DNA from: Candidatus Omnitrophota bacterium
GTDB lineage: Bacteria; Omnitrophota; Gorgyraeia; B26-G9
Length of the DNA stretch: 10,177 bases
Direction of reading: 5' to 3'
Assembly: GCA_018399295.1 (NCBI GenBank)
Contig: JAGYOO010000026.1
Span: 1-10,177 of the forward strand
Positions 1 to 6,243 of this stretch are shown piece after piece (position 1 is the first letter of the stretch; every line of letters begins with the position of its first letter). The position numbers and the translations under genes are program-made. The notes beneath the pieces were generated by a model, which saw nothing but the letters and a program-made list of their open reading frames with translations, was not told where the DNA came from and made no database searches.

Positions 1-1
1 G

Positions 2-217
2 GGAAAACAGATTGTTCCGGAACTTCTTCAGTTCAAAGCGACAGCGCAAACAATTAAAAGACATACACTCGATTTCTTTAATCTTCCGGAGAAACAGAAA
101 CAGGACATCTGCCAGAGGTTACGCGAGGTCAAAACCAGACTTGGAACTGGTCAGGCCAGCCAAAGAACGGCTGACATCATTATTCAGGAAAGTATGCGTT
201 TAACAATTACGGATTAG
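2..217 (+). CDS. lpxB: Lipid-A-disaccharide synthase, C-terminal end (partial)
   Basis: An open frame runs from the left edge to a TAG at 215-217 and gives 71 residues with no start codon in the window; the 5' part lies outside. It reads QIVPELLQFKATAQTI near its start and LREVKTRLGTGQASQRTADI near its end. Both match the typical LpxB C-terminus: a (I/V)VPELLQ..AT...I stretch, then an LREVR.RLG..GAS.RAA.II helix. LpxB is a peripheral inner-membrane glycosyltransferase (family GT19) that joins UDP-2,3-diacylglucosamine and lipid X to form the lipid A disaccharide. Its presence implies a lipopolysaccharide outer membrane, in keeping with the secretin in this window. The last 11 bp overlap the convergent pilin gene. 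The family call rests on recalled motifs in a short fragment; another glycosyltransferase is possible but less likely. Confidence 0.82.
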   Translation, partial: GKQIVPELLQFKATAQTIKRHTLDFFNLPEKQKQDICQRLREVKTRLGTGQASQRTADIIIQESMRLTITD

Positions 218-608
218 GAGTCCAATTAGATTCATCTATAGTTCCCGTACTATCGATTGTAATAGATTCAAAAACATTAGGCCCGCTAATTCTTTCCGCT
301 TTTCCACTACGTGAAGCAGCAGAATACTCAAAATCCCACGAACGATTGGTATTATTATTAGGATTTTCCATGCCGACTATTTCCCAGTTTATGTCACTGG
401 CCGGAGACGTCGGCAGATCAATATAATCTCTCCTTTCAGCCGCGTATGTCTGTTCAGCCGCGTGCATCGACATCAACGTGGCCTTCGCCTCCCGGGCCCT
501 GGCCCGTTCCACGGTTGTTAAATAAGTAGGGATGGCGATGCTGACTAATATTCCGATAATGATAACTGTAAGGATCAGTTCCATAAGGGTAAAACCTTTA
601 CGTGGCAT
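207..608 (-). CDS. Type IV pilin / pseudopilin with class III prepilin leader
   Basis: This 133-residue protein starts with MPRKG/FTLMEL, a five-residue basic leader ending in Gly, then the N-methylated Phe and the conserved Glu at mature position 5. A hydrophobic helix spans residues 6-28 (ending near IAIP), followed by a polar helix around 30-60 and a short beta-rich globular part (about 85-125). There is no cysteine, so the disulfide-bounded D-region of many type IVa pilins is absent. It should be cut and methylated by a prepilin peptidase (not in the window) and polymerised by the neighbouring ATPase and platform protein. The start is supported by an AGGAGGGA Shine-Dalgarno at 612-619, four bases before ATG. 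It is the last gene of the assembly cluster and has its own putative promoter. Major pilin versus GspG-like pseudopilin cannot be decided from sequence alone. Confidence 0.93.
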   Translation of the reverse strand: MPRKGFTLMELILTVIIIGILVSIAIPTYLTTVERARAREAKATLMSMHAAEQTYAAERRDYIDLPTSPASDINWEIVGMENPNNNTNRSWDFEYSAASRSGKAERISGPNVFESITIDSTGTIDESNWTPNP

Positions 609-637
609 CGCTTCCCTCCTGTTTAATAATTTTTTTA

Positions 638-666
638 ATTATATCACAGGAAATCAGTTAAGAAAA
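638..666 (-). promoter_or_regulatory. Putative extended -10 promoter for the pilin gene
   Basis: On the minus strand a perfect TATAAT (638-643) is preceded by TG-A (644-646), an extended -10 element. At 17 bp spacing the -35 position (661-666) reads TTTTCT, a weak match to TTGACA. This lies in the 71-bp gap between gspF/pilC and the pilin, about 30 bp before the ATG. A separate promoter would allow the pilin, needed in many copies, to be made in excess of the machine subunits. Called from consensus match only. Confidence 0.6.
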
Positions 667-679
667 GTTTTTTATGGGA

Positions 680-1915
680 TTAGATATTTACGGAGGTAGC
701 GATTTTGAAGATAGGCATAAACATGGCGATTACCAGAAATCCAACCAGGAATCCCATAAACACCAACATGAACGGTTCCAACAGTGAAGATAATCTTTCA
801 ACCATCATCGTGACCCGCTCCTCATAGAACTTCGAGACATGGGTAAGCATATCCGCCAGTTCTCCGGTCTCTTCCCCCACGTTCACCATAAGAACTACCA
901 TGGGAGGAAACAGCCCGGTTCTTTCCAGAGGGTCAGCAATCGTTTTACCATCCCGGACACTATCCTTGACCGTTTCCAGTGAAATCTCCATAACCTTATT
1001 ACCGACTGTCTTGGTCACGATTTCCAAGGCGTAAAGAATCGGCACACCGCTGGCGATCATAGTGCCCAGACCACGGGTAAAATTGGTGATGGCAATATTG
1101 CGAAACAGATCTCCGAAAACCGGCAAGGCTAATCGAAACCGATCAAAGTGGAGTCTTCCCTTGTCGGTCTTGATAATCTTAAGAAATCCCATCACCAGGA
1201 ACGGTAAACCTATCGCTATTCCTAATCCGAATTTACGGAAAATATAACTCAGATTAACAACGAACTGGGTGACCGGAGGCAGTTCCGTGCCAAAGGACTC
1301 AAACATCTCAGCAAACACGGGGATAATCTTAACCACAAAAATAATTATCGATCCGGTACATACTGTCATCAAAATGCCGGGATACATTAAGGCGGAAATA
1401 ACCTTTCTCTGCAACTCTCCTGAACTTTCGAAATATTGAGCGATCTGTTCAAGCACTGAAGGCAGCTGTCCCGAGGCCTCTCCGGTACCAATTAAGTTGA
1501 CCCAGAAACTTGAAAACACTTTAGGATGCTTCTCAATTGCCGCCTTGAGCGTACTGCCACCCTGGATATCATCCTTTATCTCGTCGATCGCGTCCCTTAA
1601 CGGCCGGCTTCCCACCTGTTTCCCCAAAACCGTCAAACTGCGAAGCAGAGGAACACCGGCATTCAGCAATGTTCCCATCTGACGGGCGAACAGGCAAAGA
1701 TCCTCCCCTTTCACGCTCCGGGATAGTCGCGGTCCCTTGGTTGTCTTCCCCAGGGAAAAAGTGGCCTTCTTGCGAACAAGTATCTCATCAACCGAGGTTA
1801 TCAGAAGGTTCCGGCGCTGAAGGATATCAATTATTTCGCCCTTGTCTTCAGCCCCCATGGTCCCCTGGACCAGGTTGCCATCTCGATCTCGCGCTTTATA
1901 TAAGAAATCCGGCAT
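680..1915 (-). CDS. pilC: Inner-membrane platform protein, PilC/GspF family
   Basis: A 411-residue protein, normal length for PilC/GspF. The N-terminus (residues 4-45, with YKARD.DG....G) is the usual T2SSF N-terminal segment. Two T2SSF repeats follow, at about 74-196 and 277-398; each ends in the family signature, GTGEASGQL (143-151) and NVGEETGEL (345-353). Predicted membrane helices lie near 176-200, 229-247 and 373-399. The protein sits in the inner membrane, contacts the assembly ATPase and passes pilin subunits into the growing filament. It starts 9 bp after the stop of the ATPase gene with no clear Shine-Dalgarno, so translation probably depends on coupling to that gene. It could equally be named gspF; the surrounding PilM/N/O/P-type genes favour pilC. 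Confidence 0.95.
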   Translation of the reverse strand: MPDFLYKARDRDGNLVQGTMGAEDKGEIIDILQRRNLLITSVDEILVRKKATFSLGKTTKGPRLSRSVKGEDLCLFARQMGTLLNAGVPLLRSLTVLGKQVGSRPLRDAIDEIKDDIQGGSTLKAAIEKHPKVFSSFWVNLIGTGEASGQLPSVLEQIAQYFESSGELQRKVISALMYPGILMTVCTGSIIIFVVKIIPVFAEMFESFGTELPPVTQFVVNLSYIFRKFGLGIAIGLPFLVMGFLKIIKTDKGRLHFDRFRLALPVFGDLFRNIAITNFTRGLGTMIASGVPILYALEIVTKTVGNKVMEISLETVKDSVRDGKTIADPLERTGLFPPMVVLMVNVGEETGELADMLTHVSKFYEERVTMMVERLSSLLEPFMLVFMGFLVGFLVIAMFMPIFKIATSVNI

Positions 1916-1924
1916 AATTAAATT

Positions 1925-3634
1925 TTACTCGGCAACGGTAACAGCAAGCACTTCCTCCAATGAAGTAAGCCCCTGCTTCATCTTTTCCACTCCGGAGTGA
2001 TAAAGCGATCTCATCCCGATCTCAATCGCCCGTTTGCGAATTTCATCACTTGATTTCCGGTAATAGACCATATTCCTGATCTCTTCGTTTATCTCCAGCA
2101 GCTCGTAAATTCCCACCCGGCCTCTATACCCGGTAAACCGGCAGTCTTCACAACCTTTAGCTTCATAGACCTCGCTGTCACCCAATTTCATGTTCTTATA
2201 CCGCACATCCAGTTCCTTATTCGCCAGTTTTTTGCATCTCGGACAAAGACGACGCACAAGCCGCTGCGCGATTATCAGACGAAGAGACGACACCAGAAGA
2301 AACGGCTCCAAGCCCATATCCATAAGCCGGGTTACAGCAGTAGGAGCATCATTCGTATGCAGAGTACTGAGAACCAGATGCCCGGTAAGCGCCGCCCGGA
2401 TACACATTTGAGCTGTTTCCAGATCCCGGACCTCTCCGACCATCAGTACGTCCGGATCCTGACGAAGAAAAGATCGAAGAGTATTGGAAAAGGTCAATCC
2501 GATCATGGGTCTGACCTGAACCTGGTTTATCCCATCCAGCTTATACTCAACAGGATCTTCAACCGTCATTATATTCTTCTTCGGACTTCTAAGAGAACTC
2601 AATATAGTGTATAAGGTAGTTGACTTTCCCGAACCGGTAGGCCCGGTGACGTAAATCATACCATACGGCCTCTTAATCTCCCTCTCAATTATCTCCCGAT
2701 CCCGGGGATCAAATCCAAGCTTTCCGAAATCAAGAGGAAGCTTTGTCGGATCAAGTAGACGCATAACCATTTTCTCTCCGAAAATAGTCGGAATGGTTGA
2801 AACACGAACGTCTACAACCTTTCCATCCGAAGCGATGGAAAAACCGGCATCCTGCGGCAGCCGTCTTTCAGCGATATCCATGCGGGAGAGAATCTTTAAA
2901 CGGGATATGATGGCAACGTAAAGTTTTGGATCCGGAGGGCTTGCCTCATAGAGCATTCCGTCAACTCTGTACCGCAAGGATACCCGGTCTTCAAAATGTT
3001 CAATATGAATATCCGAGGCCCCGCTTTCCACCGCTTCACGAAGGATCAAATCCACAAACTTAACGATCGGCGCCGCCTCGGTTTCAGAAAAGATGTCCCG
3101 GACGTCAACCTGGGATTGGGAACTTCCCTTATCCTTATCTACATCCATGAGGATAAACTCTTCCTCAATGTCCTTCATCTGCAAATCTTTACTGCTGTAA
3201 AAATTTTCGATTGCCTTTTCCAGATCAGACGCGCAGCTGACGGCAACGTTGATATCACATCCAGTCATCTTCATTAAATCGTCAACGCAAAGAAGATCCA
3301 GCGGGTCAGCCATAGCCACGGTCACACTCTGGCCGTGCCGGGAAAGAGGCAGAACAATATGCCCCCGGGCATAGTCTTCGGAAATAAGCTTTTCCAACCC
3401 CTGATGCATGTTCGGTCGCAGAAGCCCCTTTTCAGCATCAGCATAAAGAATATTCAACTGATCCGCCAAGGCAGAGGCAATCTCCTGTTCGGTTACCGCT
3501 TCAAGCTGAATCAAGGCCTCCCCAAGTTTACATCCTTTTTCTTTCTGAAACGCGAGAGACTTATCCAGCTGCTCCTGAGTAATCTTGTTCTGCTTTAGAA
3601 GCAACTCTCCAAGTTTAAGACGAGGTTTAAGCAT
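1925..3634 (-). CDS. pilB: Pilus/secretion assembly ATPase, PilB/GspE family
   Basis: A 569-residue hexameric secretion ATPase that powers pilin extraction and assembly from the cytoplasmic face. Residues 7-59 form an MshEN/T2SSE N-terminal domain with two 24-residue repeats. The core has the Walker A GPTGSGKST (331-339), an Asp box around 359-363 (VEDPV), Walker B with catalytic Glu in DPDVLMVGEVRD (393-404) and a His box STLHTNDA (423-430). Four cysteines in CPRC (464-467) and CEDC (495-498) form the zinc site typical of PilB/GspE and absent from PilT. This marks it as the extension/assembly enzyme rather than a retraction ATPase. It starts 7 bp after the secretin stop, with an AGGTGG Shine-Dalgarno overlapping that stop codon. 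The gspE/pilB choice depends on context. Confidence 0.96.
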   Translation of the reverse strand: MLKPRLKLGELLLKQNKITQEQLDKSLAFQKEKGCKLGEALIQLEAVTEQEIASALADQLNILYADAEKGLLRPNMHQGLEKLISEDYARGHIVLPLSRHGQSVTVAMADPLDLLCVDDLMKMTGCDINVAVSCASDLEKAIENFYSSKDLQMKDIEEEFILMDVDKDKGSSQSQVDVRDIFSETEAAPIVKFVDLILREAVESGASDIHIEHFEDRVSLRYRVDGMLYEASPPDPKLYVAIISRLKILSRMDIAERRLPQDAGFSIASDGKVVDVRVSTIPTIFGEKMVMRLLDPTKLPLDFGKLGFDPRDREIIEREIKRPYGMIYVTGPTGSGKSTTLYTILSSLRSPKKNIMTVEDPVEYKLDGINQVQVRPMIGLTFSNTLRSFLRQDPDVLMVGEVRDLETAQMCIRAALTGHLVLSTLHTNDAPTAVTRLMDMGLEPFLLVSSLRLIIAQRLVRRLCPRCKKLANKELDVRYKNMKLGDSEVYEAKGCEDCRFTGYRGRVGIYELLEINEEIRNMVYYRKSSDEIRKRAIEIGMRSLYHSGVEKMKQGLTSLEEVLAVTVAE

Positions 3635-3641
3635 ATTCCAC

Positions 3642-5234
3642 CTATTTTACAAGTTCAACCGCACCCATTCCCACACCATTAACCATATCCATTTTCATAC
3701 CATCCTGTTCCCGGAAAGGCAAATCATTGACAATATCCGCCTCGGGTAGAATTTCTCCTGCTGCCTGAACCGGGGCATCCGCGCTTCCGCTATCTGAAGA
3801 TTGCGCCAGGTCTTGACCGCCGTCAACCGGCTTAACCCCGGTATCCTGAACCGGAACCGCGGCTGATTCCGTACTGCCACTCTGAACCTTTTCATGGGCC
3901 CGAACTATCTTCGGAGTAATAAAGATCAAAAGCTCCTTATCCACCCGATCTGTCTGCGAATGGCGAAACATTGAACCGATAAATGGAATATCACCCAACC
4001 AGGGCACCTTAGTAATCGTCTCTTCCTCCTCCGTGGTGATAAATCCGCCGACAACCACTGTCTCATGGTCACGCACCATCACCACCGTCCGCATGCTTCT
4101 CAATTGAGGATCGATAAAATTCGTCGTGGTTCCAGGCTGAACAAACGTAGAATTAGTCGGCCGGGAGATGCTCGGTTCAAGCATCATGGAAACCAGGCCT
4201 TCTTCGGCATTTATAAGCGGAAGCAGCTTTAGAATCGTCCCCACCTCCATCCGCTCCACCTCGACCTCATAAGAGGTCTCACCATCAGTCGTGGTCTGAA
4301 TTGTTTTAACCGAAACTATCTGGTCGGAAGTTACCCTGATCTCCGCCCATTCCCGATCTTGAACAAGGATCCTGGGTTTGGAGAGAAACTTTGTATTGGT
4401 ATCCGAGCGCAACGCCTCCAGGATAAAAGACAGGCTGTTCGCCGAGATCAATCCATAATTGAATTGGGCATCAGCCATGTCCGCCGAACCATCCCAGTTG
4501 GACAACGGGAATTTAGTCGTCCGGGAACTTCCGGTGAAATCAAGGAATTGCTGCCCCCACTTGACTCCAACCTGCTTTAAAAAATCAGACGTTGTCTCAA
4601 TAAGCTCAACCTCGATCATTACCTCAGCAATCGGCTGATCGATCTCGCTGATAATCTGATCAAGCAGCGGAAATTTTTCCGGAATATCGGTTATGATCAC
4701 CACATTACCATAGCTGACGATTGACCCGTATTGACTAAGCAACGGTTCTATAATTTCGTTAAAATCACCGTACATATCAACCTCTCCACCCTTCATTAAA
4801 TAACTTCCAGGCGAAGCTGAGCCGTGATAATAACGAATCCGGTAAACCCTGGTCATCGTCTCCACCGGCGCCACTGTTTTTGCCTTCACAATGATTATGT
4901 TACTTCCCGGACTCTGTTCCAGCCCCAGATTGTTGGCCTCGAGCAAGGTCCGCAAAGCATCTTCAACCATAACCTGTTCCATATACAGGGTTATCTTCTT
5001 CTCTTCCGTGCTTTTCGCGGCCACGAAATTAAGCCCTGACTGCTGTGAGAAGACCTTCAAAACATCCTTCAGATCAGCGTCCTTAAAGTCCAGAGATACA
5101 AGTCCCTGCAGAGTATCATGCACTTGGGCCGTATCTTCCTCAATTGTATACTCAGACTGTCCTGCCGCGTTTAAGGGCGGCATCAGCATCACCATTAACA
5201 TCAGCATAACCATGGCGCGAAAGGCCTTCTTCAT
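3642..5234 (-). CDS. pilQ: Outer-membrane secretin, PilQ/GspD family
   Basis: A 530-residue secretin forming the multimeric outer-membrane gate for the filament. It has a Sec signal peptide (about 1-24, LNAAG cleavage region) with a methionine-rich core. An STN/N0-like domain (46-100) includes the LDFKDADLKDVLKVFSQQSG pattern, then an N1-type KH-like domain (about 128-200, ending VVIITDIPEKFPLLDQIISE). The secretin barrel domain covers about 202-445 and contains the signature VPWLGDIPFIGSMF (410-423) and KELLIFITPKIV (433-444). There are no AMIN domains, so it is compact compared with proteobacterial PilQ. Residues 446-530 form a Ser/Ala/Val/Asp/Gln-rich tail that could act as a pilotin-binding or surface segment. 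The start is backed by AGAGGTG at 5239-5245, four bases upstream. It could also be called gspD; the PilP-like gene upstream favours pilQ. Confidence 0.95.
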   Translation of the reverse strand: MKKAFRAMVMLMLMVMLMPPLNAAGQSEYTIEEDTAQVHDTLQGLVSLDFKDADLKDVLKVFSQQSGLNFVAAKSTEEKKITLYMEQVMVEDALRTLLEANNLGLEQSPGSNIIIVKAKTVAPVETMTRVYRIRYYHGSASPGSYLMKGGEVDMYGDFNEIIEPLLSQYGSIVSYGNVVIITDIPEKFPLLDQIISEIDQPIAEVMIEVELIETTSDFLKQVGVKWGQQFLDFTGSSRTTKFPLSNWDGSADMADAQFNYGLISANSLSFILEALRSDTNTKFLSKPRILVQDREWAEIRVTSDQIVSVKTIQTTTDGETSYEVEVERMEVGTILKLLPLINAEEGLVSMMLEPSISRPTNSTFVQPGTTTNFIDPQLRSMRTVVMVRDHETVVVGGFITTEEEETITKVPWLGDIPFIGSMFRHSQTDRVDKELLIFITPKIVRAHEKVQSGSTESAAVPVQDTGVKPVDGGQDLAQSSDSGSADAPVQAAGEILPEADIVNDLPFREQDGMKMDMVNGVGMGAVELVK

Positions 5235-5284
5235 CTTTCACCTCTTGACTTTGAATTTTTCATTTTTCTGACTTAGATGATTTT

Positions 5285-5722
5285 TCAGTACTTTCCCGTA
5301 CGGGATACTGTCGGCATTGTAATCGTATACTCATTATTCTCGTAAAACAAAACCATGCCTTCACGGGTGATCTCTGATATCTGATACTGCTCAATACGGT
5401 CGCCTACCCGCATCACCTTCTGATTAACAATAACCTGAGGCATTTTCGGGGACCAGATAATCCCCTGCAATTCCACCTTCGGCACCGATTTTACGTCTTT
5501 TTTCTCCTCCACCTTCTTCTTCTCAACCCTGACAAGTAAACGGGCCGGTAGGGCAAATGGTTCTCGTTTAGCCTCGAAACCGGTATAACTCACCTTTGTC
5601 TCAGCCTTTTCATGCTTGACCTTTGCCGGTTCCGCCACCTTCTCCTTCTTTGCTTTTGCGGCATTGGCAGAGGACACGGCAAAAAGAATAATCATCAAAC
5701 TAGAAATTATTTTTTTTATCAT
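5285..5722 (-). CDS. pilP: PilP-like periplasmic alignment protein
   Basis: A 145-residue exported protein. A signal peptide covers residues 1-21 with an ANA/A cleavage site (19-21). A Lys/Glu-rich, probably disordered linker (22-80) contains KREPFALP (52-59), which resembles the conserved G..DPF.P stretch of PilP. The C-terminal region (82-136), beginning VELQGIIWSPKMPQVIVN, is a small beta domain like the PilP/GspC homology region that contacts the secretin's N0 domain. There is no lipobox cysteine, unlike proteobacterial PilP lipoproteins, so it should be soluble in the periplasm or held by its partners. It overlaps the pilO end by four bases (ATGA), indicating coupled translation, and lies 50 bp before the secretin gene. 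The family call rests on position and fold-like pattern; a GspC-type label is possible. Confidence 0.8.
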   Translation of the reverse strand: MIKKIISSLMIILFAVSSANAAKAKKEKVAEPAKVKHEKAETKVSYTGFEAKREPFALPARLLVRVEKKKVEEKKDVKSVPKVELQGIIWSPKMPQVIVNQKVMRVGDRIEQYQISEITREGMVLFYENNEYTITMPTVSRTGKY

Positions 5723-6243
5723 TTTTCCAGCAGTGTTTCGACAAAATAAATAGTATTTAGAGTTATCTTGCTCGTCATTTCTTCGTGCTGGGCATCCTTT
5801 TTAGCGCAATCGAGTTCTGTAACGTGTACAAATGACCCCGGAGATTCAATCCTGGCGATAAAGTTTCCTAATTCATTATAGGTACACACTATCTCAAGCT
5901 CGAGACCGAGTTTTATATACTCACGATGCCTTTGCATCGGAAGAGCGGCGATCGATTTCATTCCGATCCCCATCTGGCCGGTCATCTTCGCGATCTCCGC
6001 CAGAAAACGCGAGCTTTCCCGCACTGACACCACAGAGTCACGCATCTTGTTCAAATTTTCCAGCTTTTTCCCGATCTCATTCTCCAGAATTACCCGTTGA
6101 CGCTGCTTCCGGTAATCCGCCACCTGGGACATGCTGTTCTTATACATATGCTGCCCCATCCAGAACAGGATCAGCCCGAATACCACAACTCCGACCCCGA
6201 GTATTTTCTGGATATCGGCAGGAAGGCGGCGTGGGTCAATCAA
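5719..6243 (-). CDS. pilO: PilO-family inner-membrane alignment protein
   Basis: About 174 residues from the TTG at 6241-6243. A short cytoplasmic head (IDPRRLPADIQK) leads into one membrane helix (about 14-32). A periplasmic coiled coil follows (about 35-80, rich in charged heptads). The C-terminal region is PilO-like and ferredoxin-fold-like, with YNELGNFIARIESPGSFVHV near residues 122-141, a pattern characteristic of PilO. PilO pairs with PilN in the periplasm and connects it to PilP and the secretin. A longer frame opens at another TTG (6262-6264) and adds MFRGGTG. I prefer the inner TTG because an AGAGGAGGT Shine-Dalgarno sits six bases before it, and because it gives a TTGA four-base overlap with the pilMN stop, mirroring the ATGA overlap at the other end. 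The extra residues of the longer frame are simply the translated Shine-Dalgarno. Confidence 0.9.
   Translation of the reverse strand: MIDPRRLPADIQKILGVGVVVFGLILFWMGQHMYKNSMSQVADYRKQRQRVILENEIGKKLENLNKMRDSVVSVRESSRFLAEIAKMTGQMGIGMKSIAALPMQRHREYIKLGLELEIVCTYNELGNFIARIESPGSFVHVTELDCAKKDAQHEEMTSKITLNTIYFVETLLEK

Noticed and set aside
12..203. 63-codon plus-strand frame with an ATG at 12
   Set aside because: It is out of frame with the lpxB C-terminus that reads through the same bases and has recognisable family motifs; this frame has none.
237..254. ATAGT/ACTAT hairpin near the lpxB-pilin junction as a terminator
   Set aside because: Only five pairs, AT-rich, inside the pilin coding sequence and without a T-run on either strand.
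626..642. AT-only inverted repeat (ATAATT, T5, AATTAT) before the pilin
   Set aside because: It overlaps the -10 element and the start of the predicted transcript, so it would not be fully transcribed; it is weak and probably a by-product of AT richness.
4891..5271. 126-codon plus-strand frame opposite the secretin N-terminus
   Set aside because: Antisense shadow of a strongly supported secretin; its Ser/Phe-rich composition is typical of a reversed coding frame.
5710..5717. Run of eight A (minus strand) in the first codons of pilP as a programmed slippage site
   Set aside because: The zero frame is complete and gives a proper signal peptide; there is no sign of a useful alternative-frame product.
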